DNA from: Metridium senile
Lineage: Eukaryota > Cnidaria > Anthozoa > Actiniaria > Metridiidae
Assembly: GCA_949775045.1 (NCBI GenBank)
Contig: OX459105.1
Span: forward strand, 10,741,398 to 10,805,397
DNA: 64,000 bases
Direction: 5' to 3'
Shown here: positions 24,201-32,690 of the stretch, one piece after another
How the letters are laid out: every line of letters begins with the position of its first letter
How positions within the stretch are numbered: position 1 is the first letter of the stretch
Made by a program: the position numbers and the translations under genes
The notes under the pieces: model-generated
The model's database searches: none
What the model was told of the DNA's origin: nothing
Seen by the model: only the letters and a program-made list of their open reading frames with translations

Positions 24201-26239
24201 CTATCGTTTATATCAAACACCAACGCAGCCTGTACTAGTTTACTCGCTAGTTTAATTTCCATTCTTACCAAGTAATATCACCAGCTATTGTTACTATTGC
24301 AGTCTCAACCAGTTTGATGGCTGGAACACCATTTTGAATCAATATCTGATGATAATGTGTGAAGCTAGAACAAACAGAAATAAAATAATATGAACACAAC
24401 AAGAAAACTGCATCTCTTTCTTTAAAAAAACAACAACCATTAGTTAACTTTTACGAGAAAAATAATAGATTGTGACAATGGAATCAATCTCATGTCTATA
24501 TTTACTGTGATATCAACGCTTTTGAAGCTGTAGCGTGCATGAGCACTCAAGAAGTCAAAGAAATACTTGACTACGCCTCATGTTTATTTACGACTTCACT
24601 CTTGCTCTTAGGCTCCCAGATTGTGTTTATATCACAGTATGCTGTTTTATATATTCATGAATTAAAATAAATCTGGGGTAAATGTTAGAGACTTATATCC
24701 CTCCCCCTACTAACCTTGACAGTTGTGTTTTATACAGCTGCTGGCTACTGCTTCTTTGTAACTCAAAGAACACAACTTTTCCTTCTGAAGTCTACACAAC
24801 AAAAAGCAATAAGAATTAATATCACATGAAGAGTTGGACAGTTAATTAATATGACAATAAATCAATATTATTTTACAACATTTACAATATTTATTTGGGA
24901 ACGTAGTCTGTTGGAGCTTGTTCCGGAAGTCAAAATTCAGCTCTTTCCTGATTGGTCGACCTGCTGAGGTTGACCAATGAAAATCAAGATAACCATTCAA
25001 AGAAAGTCGTTACATAAGTTTGAATTTTGACTTCCGGAACAAGCTCCAACAGACTATGTTCCCAGGGGTATTTTTTCTGGGAGCGAGAAACAAGTGACAG
25101 AGGATTACCCCTGGGTTCCCAAGGATGTATTTACAAGTACTTAAGGAAAAGGAAGGAAGAAGATAGGAAATGAGAGCCTGCCCAAATGTTTGAAAAATCC
25201 TATGGGCATGCATACCTGGCGTGCTTTTACCCCAATAACCTCCCTCTCCCCCACCTAGCTGAATTCAATAATTGTTTTCCTACATTGTATACTCATAGAA
25301 AGACTTCAAGATTTTGCCAAAGGATTTTAACTCATCAGAAACAGAGACATAATATCAGTAGAGATTAATAATAATAGAGATTTATCAATGCAATAGAAAC
25401 AGTTATAGTTACAATAGTTACTTACAGAGACAGCAACAACTGAGGAATCAGGCCTCCATACAACAGCCACATTCGATCCTACTTCTTTGATGGAACTAGG
25501 TGATCGTCTAAGAGTGACAATCAATACTCTAGGCTGGAACATTAGAAAAACAAAGATCTTGCTAACTCATATCAATATAATTTCTGTGAACTCTGAGGTT
25601 GCAAATTCCCAGAGTATCCCTTCGATGATATGATCGATACAATCGATATGATTAAATACCAATTGATATCAATTAATTGAACAAATCATATGGAAAATCG
25701 ATGACCAATCGATGAAAACGATTTGAGTGATTATCGATTGCAATCGATACCTTAACTGACATGGATTACTTTTGATTATCAATAGATGATTATCGATTGG
25801 TTATCGAATGATCAATACCATTCGATATCAATTAAGTAAATATATCGATTGATATATATTGCATTTTATTTGATGATCGATTTCATCGATTGATCTACCC
25901 CAGGGGGAGTATTAAGCATGATATATTCAACAACATTGATTGATTGAAAAAACTCAGAAAATAATAATATCAAGGGCATCGACTATTTAGTTTTAAATAA
26001 AGGTATTGGAAAAAAATTTCACAATTAGCCGTTGAAATGTCTGAGTTCGCATGTCACTGTGAACCGCTGTAATATAGTAAGGTTCTAACTCAGCTTACAC
26101 GATTATTCCATATACAAACGCTGTGTGATGAAATGACGGCCAAAAGTGATCGATCTCTGTTGTATTTCAGCGCTAACAGTTCCCCACATTCCACATCTCT
26201 TGGAGAAAAATATTTCGGCCATCCAATCGGAAAAAACAT
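2609..26239 (-). CDS. RIC1: RIC1 homologue, Rab6A GEF complex subunit (34 exons)
   Basis: Orthologue of RIC1, which with RGP1 activates Rab6 at the Golgi for retrograde transport. Exons (high to low): 26239-26099, 25533-25426, 24791-24715, 24364-24269, 23720-23578, 22402-22269, 22101-22010, 21178-21090, 20681-20528, 19436-19388, 18753-18690, 18462-18407, 18106-17933, 17524-17486, 16886-16776, 16316-16227, 15575-15404, 14383-14282, 13296-13178, 12565-12437, 12356-12260, 11441-11317, 10882-10836, 10346-10222, 9760-9618, 9538-9452, 9114-9067, 8511-8129, 6141-5986, 5622-5483, 4594-4475, 4227-4059, 3671-3480, 2855-2609. They total 4218 nt, or 1405 aa, close to the human 1423. Every junction is GT-AG and phases close. 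Landmarks include the start [24 protein letters not shown] (propeller), [52 protein letters not shown] and [17 protein letters not shown]. An N-terminal WD-type propeller precedes the helical RIC1 domain and an acidic tail. An in-frame upstream Met at 26329 has no family support. It is head-to-head with CMPK1. Confidence 0.96.
3247..3374. mobile_element. Short foldback MITE in RIC1 3' intron
   Basis: ATTACATGGTCGC..GGAGATACAA is mirrored by the inverted GTATCTCCGCGCACCCATGTAAT, with a second inner inverted pair around TCTCTCACTCGTTCGC. It lies in RIC1 intron 33. A separate hairpin around ATATCTTCACATG lies just upstream at 3100-3155. Confidence 0.65.
3872..4034. repeat. GC-rich 41-bp minisatellite, four units
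   Basis: GTTTTCCCGCTCTTTT starts units at 3872, 3913, 3954 and about 3994, a spacing of 40-41 bp. Each unit contains GGTTGGCGGGCGCGCGTA. This is in RIC1 intron 32 and is strikingly GC-rich against its surroundings. Confidence 0.85.
4620..5475. repeat. CAT/CAG/ATT trinucleotide microsatellite
   Basis: Long impure (CAT)n with CAC, CAG and ATT interruptions fills RIC1 intron 30 up to within 10 bp of the exon 30 donor. Segments are internally duplicated: the block at 4680-4800 recurs at 4905-5000. Long His, Met/Leu or Ser open frames are by-products of the repeat. Confidence 0.95.
5760..5932. repeat. (AAAC)n microsatellite
   Basis: Near-perfect AAAC tetramers run from about 5862 to 5930, with degenerate copies upstream, in RIC1 intron 29. 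The Cys/Leu/Phe/Val-rich reverse-strand frames here are repeat artefacts. Confidence 0.93.
6203..6440. mobile_element. Hairpin MITE family B, two tandem copies
   Basis: The motif TTAAAAGACAAAAGAAGATC followed by its approximate reverse complement (CTTTCTTTTGTCATTCC) occurs twice, at 6203-6310 and 6311-6440. The same hairpin core occurs at 27850-28083 and 52495-52685. Non-coding. Confidence 0.7.
6840..7243. repeat. 14-bp CGACTTACGACAAT minisatellite, left part
   Basis: A tandem array of CGACTTACGACAAT and the variant CGACTTACGACATT lies in RIC1 intron 28. On the RIC1 sense strand each full unit reads GTAAGT, a consensus splice donor. The array is split by a LINE insertion and resumes at 8001. 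Confidence 0.93.
7244..8000 (+). mobile_element. 5'-truncated CR1/L2-like LINE, RT C-terminus
   Basis: The plus-strand frame to the stop at 7813-7815 contains reverse-transcriptase thumb-region signatures: [70 protein letters not shown] and KLKTLLFK. The 3' tail ends GCTATATAAATTATAG followed by (TTA)n, the usual end of L2/CR1-type elements. It interrupts the CGACTTACGACAAT array, so it is younger than the array. The 5' end is truncated and it is antisense to RIC1. Confidence 0.9.
8001..8128. repeat. CGACTTACGACAAT minisatellite, right part, abutting exon 28
   Basis: The array continues to position 8128 and directly abuts RIC1 exon 28. The exon 28 donor GTAAGT (8128 down to 8123) is itself a repeat unit. 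Confidence 0.9.
8693..8906. mobile_element. MITE family A, copy 2
   Basis: Same palindrome as 1272-1483, beginning TAGTCCCCTTCACAGTTC, with the right end truncated after GGAAACTGTGAAA. The 12-mer GGCTTCTATAAT occurs on both sides, at 8682-8693 and 8915-8926. It is in RIC1 intron 27. Confidence 0.75.
9300..9445. repeat. (GGAA)n microsatellite
   Basis: GGAAGGAA and AAGGAAGT tetranucleotide tracts start 7 bp from the donor of RIC1 exon 26, in intron 26. Confidence 0.95.
9797..10212. repeat. (GAT)n microsatellite
   Basis: Dense GAT/GAC trinucleotides fill RIC1 intron 24 and begin 10 bp from the weak exon 24 donor (GTAACC). His-rich and Ile-rich frames in this stretch are artefacts. Confidence 0.95.
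11006..11335. repeat. Tandem triplication of RIC1 exon 22 donor region
   Basis: Three units of about 128 bp start with AAAGACTATAGATG-like sequence at 11008, 11136 and 11265. Each includes TGTACTTACGGTTCGTTCTA, the last bases of exon 22 plus its donor on the opposite strand. Only the unit next to 11317 joins the full exon; the other two are decoy copies in intron 22. Confidence 0.85.
11485..11790. repeat. GAT microsatellite in RIC1 intron 21
   Basis: Impure GAT/GATGTA repeats. A further short GAT tract lies at 12163-12240 in the same intron. Confidence 0.9.
12055..12160 (+). repeat. Dispersed repeat family F, copy
   Basis: GAAGGGCTAAAGCTCGAAAC followed by GTCAGTAAAATTAAGT, then ACGGTGTTACAAATTTCATT. 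The same sequence recurs at about 21331, 24166, 30922, 49745, 51585 and 53345. Confidence 0.75.
12704..12989. mobile_element. Foldback MITE with about 100-bp arms
   Basis: ATTTACTGTGTGACTCGCCG at 12704 is mirrored at 12970-12989. Long matching arms contain TTGACATTATTTTGACATTT and CTCAATCGGACCAAT, around a roughly 90-bp spacer. In RIC1 intron 19. Confidence 0.88.
13018..13150. repeat. (ATC)n microsatellite
   Basis: ATC/ACC trinucleotide tract in RIC1 intron 19, directly beside the foldback element at 12704-12989. Confidence 0.93.
13464..13922. mobile_element. Long inverted-repeat element
   Basis: AAGTGCACCTGACGCCCTTC at 13464 is mirrored by GAAGGGCGTCAGGTGCACTT ending at 13922. Arms of about 150 bp flank a roughly 160-bp unique centre. 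In RIC1 intron 18, with no transposase. Confidence 0.9.
13989..14262. mobile_element. Foldback MITE with GCAAAAACGGCTGAGTAGAT ends
   Basis: The left end GCTGCAAAAACGGCTGAGTA and right end TACTCAGCCGTTTTTGCAG are inverted copies. The inner arms contain ACTCAGTATATTGAG and GACACTTTATAGTGAGTAAA. A diverged relative of the core lies at 57318-57430. Confidence 0.9.
14500..15395. repeat. TTGT-rich minisatellite
   Basis: Higher-order array of TTTGTTTGTTCATTCGTTTG and TTAGCTTG units, roughly 32-40 bp each, running almost to the donor of RIC1 exon 17. Cys/Leu/Phe/Val frames are artefacts. Confidence 0.94.
15615..16205. repeat. (ATC)n microsatellite with higher-order units
   Basis: ATC/ACC trinucleotides in RIC1 intron 16, with a recurring longer word containing CAGTATCATTACCTATATC. 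Confidence 0.93.
16371..16650 (+). mobile_element. tRNA-Glu-derived SINE, copy 1
   Basis: The head TGGCATGAGTGGCCTAGCGG is an RNA polymerase III A box; GGGTTCGATTCCCGG at about 16423 is a B box. The anticodon-region CCTTTCACC resembles the CTCTCACC of tRNA-Glu. A tRNA-unrelated body follows with CCGGTTTTCCTCC and GAGTGTGAGTGAGCC. Copies lie at 20889, 47770 and 49857. It is in RIC1 intron 15 and is not a functional tRNA. Confidence 0.85.
17676..17873. mobile_element. Foldback MITE
   Basis: GTTCCCATTTAAATCTGTAC is mirrored by GTACAGATTTAAATGGGAAC, with inner arms GTGTTGATGTGTGCTAAACA and CCAATCAGAG. The right end is duplicated in tandem (GTACAGATTTAAATGGGAA twice). In RIC1 intron 13. Confidence 0.87.
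18238..18400. repeat. (GAT)n microsatellite
   Basis: GAT repeats reaching within about 10 bp of the donor of RIC1 exon 12. Confidence 0.95.
18480..18690. repeat. GAAT/GGAT tetranucleotide repeats
   Basis: ATGAATGAATGAATGAATGA and ATGGATGG tracts in RIC1 intron 11. A separate (ATGT)n tract lies at 18943-18975 in intron 10. Confidence 0.92.
19000..19332. mobile_element. Inverted-repeat element
   Basis: AATTGTCCTATTTCACTATG at 19004 is inverted at 19300-19329 (TCATAATGAAATAGGGCAATT). Both arms carry GTGACGTCA-like words. In RIC1 intron 10. Confidence 0.7.
19500..20210. mobile_element. Two antisense LINE 3'-tail remnants
   Basis: AATAATAAGCCTCATTTATA at 19507 and ATTATTTATATAGCGCTATT at about 20146 are reverse-oriented copies of the TATAAAT-plus-(ATT)n 3' end typical of L2/CR1-like LINEs. 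No coding sequence is left. In RIC1 intron 9. Confidence 0.55.
20889..21015 (+). mobile_element. tRNA-derived SINE, diverged copy
   Basis: GGTGGCATAGTGGTAAGAGT followed by CCTTTCACCACTTTTACC and GGGTTTGATTCCTGGC matches the head of the SINE at 16371. It is shorter and degenerate. In RIC1 intron 8. Confidence 0.65.
21331..21475 (+). repeat. Dispersed repeat family F, copy
   Basis: GAAGAAGGGCTAAAGCTCGA, ACGGTGTTACAAATTTCATT and TAGTTTACTCGCTAGTTTCC occur in the same order as in the other copies. In RIC1 intron 7. Confidence 0.75.
21655..21945. repeat. G-homopolymer plus TATCTCTTAGGGG repeats
   Basis: An interrupted run of G at 21663-21679 precedes five diverged copies of GGTATCTCTTAGGGGT. This looks like an internally repeated non-autonomous element. 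In RIC1 intron 7. Confidence 0.5.
22540..23340. repeat. 55-bp minisatellite rich in GATGATCATGG
   Basis: Units begin GACTAATGACAATGATCATG at 22861, 22916 and 22971, an exact spacing of 55 bp. Each unit carries two TGATCATGG words and GATGAT runs. About ten units with GGCGATG or GGTTATA variants occupy RIC1 intron 5. Confidence 0.92.
24896..25112. mobile_element. MITE family C, copy 1
   Basis: The inverted arms GGAACGTAGTCTGTTGGAGC and TTGTTCCGGAAGTCAAAATT flank a 100-bp centre. A fuller copy with CCCAGGGGTA outer ends lies at 55470-55754. In RIC1 intron 2. Confidence 0.85.
25620..25900. repeat. ATCGAT-rich low-complexity tract
   Basis: The hexamer ATCGAT and near variants (ATCGATTG, CGATATC) recur through about 280 bp without a fixed period. 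In RIC1 intron 1. Confidence 0.75.
26010..26080. mobile_element. MITE family D, half copy
   Basis: TTTCACAATTAGCCGTTGAA and ATGTCTGAGTTCGCA match one arm of the palindromes at 39281-39472 and 41655-41855. It is the solo arm, next to the donor of RIC1 exon 1. Confidence 0.7.
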
Positions 26240-26444
26240 GGCCGGAAAATATAAAGTTCTTACAAAGACTTCGTCAACACGTCCGCCATCTTGGTTGTTT
26301 TGACTTACCCGACCCAGTCTCCCTACCATTAACCTCGACTTGAAAGTGAGATAGGAATGTATATCTAATTCTCAAACCCAGTCTCTTCAAAGAGTTCGTA
26401 AGGTCGAAAGAGAACCTTTGATCGGAAGAAGTTTGGTTGAATCT
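26240..26444. promoter_or_regulatory. Divergent promoter of RIC1 and CMPK1
   Basis: Only 205 bp separate the RIC1 ATG (minus, 26239) from the CMPK1 ATG (plus, 26445), so both core promoters and 5' UTRs must share this stretch. On the minus strand it reads CCAAGATGGCGGAC at 26294-26281, which matches a YY1-type core. No TATA box is evident. Confidence 0.75.
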
Positions 26445-29400
26445 ATGTTGCATTTATCGTGTTTCGTAGCGGAAATATCGCTAGCTGCAAGGCGAATGAT
26501 GTCTAGCGCTGCAAAGCCAATCGTGATATTTGTTCTTGGTAGTCCTGGCGCTGGTAAGGGCACTCAATGTGAAAAGATTGTACAAGTAAGTAAACTCAAC
26601 ATTTTTATGATTGCCTGACTAAATTTAACTTAATTTTTATATAGCCTTCCTATTGTGGAATATTTGTATCTTAATGTCGATTCAACATAAGATTCTTTAG
26701 ACCAAAAACCCGGTGAGAAATCTTATTAGATTCTGAAGATTTATTTTGCCAAGTTTGATTCATATGTTAATTTGTCCAGCCACGTATAAAGCTTACCCGG
26801 GAAGCTTATCATTAGGTTTCGAGGTCACTTTTCACCGATATTAAATAGACAGGCCTAAACATTAAAGTTTTACCAAATAATCCTCTTGGGAGATATGTCT
26901 CTTTGCTTTAAATGTTTTAATTGAGGAGACATGAAAGCATGCTTACATTTGATATTGATAAGATACCGTGTCTAAACATAGTTAATCTATTAGAGTAATT
27001 AATTAGGAAATCTTACAGTTTTTGAAGCAACGAGAAATAAACCTCTGGCCCATTGTGCTTAGAGCCTCACTTATATGTTGATTTGACCAACTATATTTGG
27101 AAATCTCGTCAAGTTGTCAAATTACGTCCAATCAAAGCTCTTCAAAGATTTAAACCAATCAAATACTGACCTTCTGCTTGTGGTTTTCTCAGCAAATTCA
27201 AAACACTAGGCTCGTTTGACCAGAGGGTTCATTTCTCTTGATGTAAATGAACAGATGTACAAATGATAAATACAAATTATTAATAATAGATAAAAAACCC
27301 TCTGGTTTCCAGGGTAATTAAGCTTCAAGAGGGCTTAGGGGAACTTATACCCTAGAAACTAGAACGTATACACAAAGTACAAAAACGAGCTGGTCGCACA
27401 ATATTAGATGTTCGCAGAGCCCAAGATGTAAGCTCTGTTGAAATATTCAAAAAGCTTTATTGGCTACCAGTAAATGAACAAGCAAAGCTCCTTTCCAGCT
27501 CACTCTCATGTATAAGACAGTGCATGAACAACTTGGCACCGCCATATTTAAGTAACAAATTCACCAATAGCAGCAAACGCAGAACAAGACAAACAGTTAC
27601 AGGCAACCTAACCATACCACTATTCAAAATATCAACAGGACAAAAAACCTTCCAATACTGTGCGGTTACATTGTGGAATGATCTGGAAAAGGAAATTAAA
27701 GAAAGCCCTACTGTGGAACACTTTAAAAAACGTTATTCAAATTTAATATATGATGATATTTACAATCAACCATTTACTTTAGACACTTAAATATAGTATA
27801 GATCCATTTTAGCAACAATTTGATATCCCAATTTTTCTATTGTATATCTACACCTACTTGCAGTAAGGTTGTCATACAAAATAGAACATTTGTCAAAGAA
27901 AATAGAACATTTGTGATTTAGTGCAAAAGGAATTAATTAAAAGACAAAAGAGAGAGTTCAGCTTGAGTGATCTTCTTTTGTCTTTTAATCAATTTCTATC
28001 ATACTAAATCACAAATGTTCTATTTTCTTTATAACAAATGTATATTTTTGTATGACAACCTTACTGCAAGTAGGTGTATATATAATATATTTATAGGTTT
28101 TAATATTACTGATATTCATGTACATATATTTTAAATTCTGAGGGCCATTATTAGAGGGTTTCTTGATCTAGTATTTGTATTTATTTTTTGTACGTCTGTG
28201 TTCGTTGTCCTCAAGAGAAACCCTCTAGCCAAATGAGCCTAGTGTTAAATTGAATTTGCCGTTTAATTCTCGTTGCTTCAAAATTAACCGTCAAATTTAC
28301 GAACGCTAAAGAAAGTCAAAAATTTCCTCTGGTACCCAGGGTAAGGAAATGATTGATGTATTGAATGATTGCTGTTATTATATTTCTTAGGAGTTTGGGT
28401 ATGTTCATCTTTCTGCGGGTGATCTGCTGCGAGCTGAGAGAGCTAGTGGATCAAAGGATGGTGATCTTATTGAGAGTTGCATCACAGATGGAAAAATTGT
28501 CCCTGTGGAAATAACCATTAGTCTTTTACAAAAGGTAATACTTCTAAAAATATATACAGTAGTAGAGTGCTTACACTATGTCCATGAAATAGGAATATCT
28601 AAATAGTTCCTACATATTAGTTTTTATTTAGTGACTATTAGTCACTATCACTCAACTGGAACAGCTTTAGTAACAATAGACCACAATACACAAGGGAAAT
28701 CAAATACTCAAAACCATAAAAAGTTAATACTTTATTCATTGTGTATTGTTACTAAAGCTGTTCCAGTTGAGTGATAGTGACTAATAGTCACTAAATAAAA
28801 ACTATTAGTTAGTAACTATTTAGATTTTATTTCATGGACATAGTGTAAGCACTCTACCTCTATTAAGCAGGCACTCCCTGGACTTTTCAAAGTGGCCGCT
28901 TTATAGAGGTTGGCTGCTGAATAGAGGTACAATGTATAGAATAGGTATAGGAATAGATTTGGGACTTTTTATTGTGGCTGCTTAATAGAGGGTGACCACT
29001 TAATGGGTGACTGCTAAATAGAGGTTTCACTGACATACAAGTTACAAGTTAAGTCTTGCAAAGGTGCTTTGGATTACCGGTAATGCATGGGATAATGACA
29101 CCAATTTGCTATTGTTTCATCCCAAGTAACAATCCCAAATGATTTTGCAGGATTTATTAAGTCCCAGGCTACATCTCAATTCTGCTTTATAGGGAATTAA
29201 AACTGTCAACATACAATGTAATCATGACTGGTGCATGCATGGTGGAGTGGTTAAGATCATCCAAAATTTTACTAAAACTTTGGCAAGTAAATTCTTTGGA
29301 AAGATCTTAGGAAGATTCTTGGGAAGATCTTAATTAAATCTTGGCAGAAACTTGAAAGTTCATAAAAGTTCTTGCAGATTGAGGGTTACATGCCAAGATC

Positions 29401-31638
29401 TTGTAGGATCATACTGTACCTGGATCTTGCAAGGATCTTTCATGATCTTACATGGATTTTGGTGATGTTCCACCAGTGAAGTAACCTGCAGTTTGCATTT
29501 ATTCTAATGGTACATGAAGGCAATACCACATGACCCCCTTGAAACAATTTTATAGCAGTTGAAATATTTATCTTGGATGTGTATTCTTTTTTCAATAAAG
29601 GCAATGAATGCAAGTCCTATTCAGAAGTTCTTAATTGATGGTTTTCCAAGAAATGAAGATAATTTATTGGGATGGGAGAGAGAGATGGATGGGAAAGCTG
29701 ATGTGAAGGCTGTCTTGTTCTTTGATTGCTCAGAAGAGGTCAGTTAATAAATACAACAGCCACAATCCAGGCAAAAACCAATGCGAAATTGTTTTTCTAG
29801 TGAAATTCAACATGGAATTCCCCGAGTCAACCAATGAATTTTTCTTGAATCCCATGCATACCAACATATTTTCAAGAAAAAATCATTTGTTGACTAGGGA
29901 ATTGGTCGACTAGGGAATTGGTCGACTCGAGAAAGAAAAAACATGCTCAGGCTTCCTGACTTCTCATTAAATTAAGCTTTTCAGACTGTGGTCAATCTTG
30001 CACATGAGTTATCTTGTAGTAATAATAGTAATCTTGGCAAAAACTTTTGTTTATTTTCACCTTCAACTATACATGTTTACCATAATCCTAGATAAGAATA
30101 TTACTAGATACACTGATGAATACTTCTCTGGGTTCTTAAATTATTGTATTTTAGGAATGTGTCAAACGAATTATGGATAGAGGGAAGTCCAGTGGCAGAT
30201 CAGATGACAACTTGGATAGTTTACACAAACGGTGAGATACATACACCGTATTCAAAAAAGGTGGCGAACGGCGATTGGCGATTGCACAAACTAAAGGAAA
30301 TGTGGGTAATACGAATGACTTCTTATTCCTTTTTAAATAACCCAAACATTGCCTCCACCGTTCAGCGATAATCTTAGATGGTTGTCTCGAAGGTTTCGCT
30401 GAATGGTGTCATGGTGAATGCTCAGGCACTGTTTGGGTTATTTGGAAAGAATTTATAAGAAGAAATTTGTATTACCCACAGTACTTTTCGGCCTTGCAAT
30501 CACCAATCGTTGTTCACCCCTTCAACCTTTTTTGAATTTGTTGTATTCACAGTTCATTAAAATACTAGCAAGCAAACACTGATAGCTGGCAGTTTCAGAG
30601 TGTTTGCTGGTGATTTTAACGAAATAAATAAAATAAAGGTTAATCTATGAATTACTGCAATCTAAACGTTATTTTACCCTAAAATGCAGTTGCTTTTTTA
30701 TTTATTATTTAGAATAAGGAAAGCAGCCAAAATTTGACATTTAATTTTCAACTTTATTTCAGATTTAAAACATACAAGAATTCAACTATACTAATATTAG
30801 AACACTATGAAAAAGTAGGCCTTGTCAAACATATCTCTGGCATCCCCCTTCCTGATGAGGTGAGTGACTTAATTTTAAAAAGGCATAAATGGATGGATGG
30901 ATGAATGAATGAATGAAAGTATGTTAAGTCAACATTTTTTATGGTGTTACAAATTTCATTCTATTACCTATCATTTATATCAAACACAGACACAGCCTAT
31001 ACTAGTTTATTTGAATGAATAAAAGTATGGATGATTGAACGAATGAATGAAAATAACAAATAACTAATAGATGAGTGTCTAAAAAAAATTATGAACGAAT
31101 GAACAAAAAATATGAATAAATGAATGAATGAACAAAAATTATGAATAAATAAACGAATGAACAAAAAATATGAATAAATGAACGAATGAACAAAAATTAT
31201 GAATAAATGAACGAATGAACAAAAAATATGAATGAATGATTCAAAATTGAAAAAGAACAAATGAATAAATGAAAAAATACAAAACAATAGACACATTCAG
31301 CTTTAATGTTTATTTTCCCATTTCAAACCACGTGTTCATTACCTTTGGAGTTAATCATTTGTTATGTATAAATATTTTAATACTTGACATAAAAGAACAA
31401 TGCTCAGGGGAATGCCATGTGATCTGAAATGTGCAATTTGCATACAGAACTAAAAGGGTCTATTAAAGAATGACTCAATGAAAACAAAATAATAAAATTT
31501 TTTAAGGTGACATAAAAAGGTATGCATTTCAAATAAGTCCTTTCATACTTGCACCTAATCTATTCTATTTTTTTTTTTCTTTTTCTTTTTTAGGTATTTG
31601 AAAATGTAAAAACAGTGTTTAAAAGTTTAGGAGAATAG
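26445..31638 (+). CDS. CMPK1: UMP/CMP kinase, 6 exons
   Basis: Adenylate-kinase-family enzyme that phosphorylates UMP, CMP and dCMP with ATP in pyrimidine nucleotide synthesis. Exons: 26445-26585, 28391-28534, 29601-29738, 30155-30231, 30763-30859 and 31594-31638; total 642 nt, 213 aa, all GT-AG with closing phases. The P-loop GSPGAGKGT lies at residues 32-40, the NMP-binding [10 protein letters not shown] from residue 55, [12 protein letters not shown] at about 106-117 and the lid arginines [11 protein letters not shown] at 150-160. I start at ATG 26445 by analogy to the longer human form. Met18 and Met19 would give 196 or 195 aa, like the shorter cytosolic form. Intron 1 carries a LINE fragment and a family B MITE. 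Confidence 0.96.
27330..27830 (+). mobile_element. Degraded LINE reverse-transcriptase fragment
   Basis: Translation gives RT C-terminal signatures: [63 protein letters not shown] and FKKRYSNLI, with a stop at 27788-27790. The segment around 27490-27530 is shifted out of frame and back, so it is dead. In CMPK1 intron 1, sense orientation. Confidence 0.85.
27850..28083. mobile_element. Hairpin MITE family B, copy
   Basis: TACACCTACTTGCAGTAAGG at the left is mirrored at the right end. The centre is the TTAAAAGACAAAAGAGAG hairpin with its complement TCTTTTGTCTTTTAATC. In CMPK1 intron 1. Confidence 0.88.
28556..28856. mobile_element. Foldback MITE family E
   Basis: AGAGTGCTTACACTATGTCC is mirrored at 28837-28856. 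Inner arms share TTTTTATTTAGTGACTATTA and GAACAGCTTTAGTAACAATA. The short core GTGACTAATAGTCAC also occurs at about 2910. In CMPK1 intron 2. Confidence 0.88.
28857..29033. mobile_element. Family G element (CTCTATTAAGCGG), partial
   Basis: CCTCTATTAAGCAGGCAC, AGTGGCCGCTTTATAGAGG and TTTATTGTGGCTGCTTAATA match the elements at 40187-40370 and 51638-51968. The left terminus is missing, and it abuts the preceding foldback element directly. Confidence 0.75.
30247..30551. mobile_element. Foldback MITE family H, copy 1
   Basis: GTATTCAAAAAAGGTGGCGA at the left is mirrored by AACCTTTTTTGAAT at the right. Inner arms share GGCGATTGGCGATTGCACAA and CATTGCCTCCACCGTTCAGC. A second copy lies at 62171-62461. 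In CMPK1 intron 4. Confidence 0.88.
30922..31290. repeat. Family F fragment plus GAAT/AACAAAAA tandem array
   Basis: Family F words (TTTATGGTGTTACAAATTTC) at 30940 run into AAATGAACGAATGAACAAAA units with ATATGAAT, repeated several times. In CMPK1 intron 5. Confidence 0.8.
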
Positions 31639-31815
31639 GCATCAAGTGCTTGATAGCTTAGACCATATAATAGATAGGACTTTTCTTAAAACCATTCACA
31701 AAGCAATTTATACAGAACAGTTTTGTGATCAACCTAATATATATGTTAGTTTAATGGTACTTTTCACTGTTCAGTGACCATGAATAATAGTTCCAAGTCG
31801 AGGTTGCATTGTTGC

Positions 31816-32128
31816 CAGGGTTCATACGGGTTTTGGAAATTGGTAATGCATTTTTCCAGGACCTGGAAAGTTTTGGAAAATTCCTTTTTCACCTGCTGGG
31901 CTATGGAAAAGTTATGAATTTTTTGTCGGTTGCCCAGCTCCTACCTTGCAAAGAACTGTTTTCGTTGTAATTAAAAAACGGCTGATGATTTTTTTGCCTG
32001 CTGCAATCAATGCCCGTTGGCACTTTTCACTTGTGTGGTTTTGGAATTTTGAGTACGGTAATAGGCTTTGAAAAAGTTTTGGAAAAGTTTTGGAAATTTT
32101 TTCTGAGGATTCTGTACGAACCCTGATT
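31816..32128. mobile_element. MITE with CAGGGTTCATACGG ends
   Basis: CCAGGGTTCATACGGGTTTT at the left is mirrored by CTGTACGAACCCTG at the right. Internally it repeats TTTTGGAAA words. Non-coding. Confidence 0.75.
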
Positions 32129-32494
32129 GTTGCGCATAGCAAAACTATAATTTATCATGCGCAACAATGCGAACCTTGACTAGGAACTATTACTTGTGGT
32201 CACTGAAGTGGAACTGTGAAAAGGGCTATTGTATCCAAAACTAATACCGGTGATAAAATACTGCATTAATGTTCATTTGATGTCCTTTTGAGTTCACATA
32301 CAGTTGAAAATGTAATGCTAACTAGTCTGAGCAGTCACCTTGCAGTGTGGATTTACATTTTTGCATTCTGTGAAAAATGGTCAAAAAAGGCAGATTTCTA
32401 GAATATTTGACGGATTTGACGGATCAGAAAAAACCTAAAATCAAATTGAAATTCACAATTTGCTAGTCGCAATGCAACGATTATCGCTGCAATA

Positions 32495-32690
32495 TTGAGG
32501 GGTGGTGAATGGTAAACCTGAGACGACGAGACATTGATTTGAAAAATTTTGCTTTAATTCTCGAAATTGAATTAAACTTCGAGACGCAAAATAGCGAATG
32601 AAAAACAAGACTCCAGGATTAAGCGTACAAAGGGCGAGATTCTGAAACTTTAAATTCTTGGGGGTAACATTCACCACCCCTATATCAGGG
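32495..32690. mobile_element. Short inverted-repeat element
   Basis: ATTGAGGGGTGGTGAATG is mirrored by CATTCACCACCCCTATAT. Non-coding, downstream of OMA1. Confidence 0.6.

Noticed and set aside
26240..26329. Upstream in-frame Met for RIC1
   Set aside because: The extra 30 residues have no counterpart in RIC1 proteins and cover the promoter motif. The family start aligns with Met at 26239.
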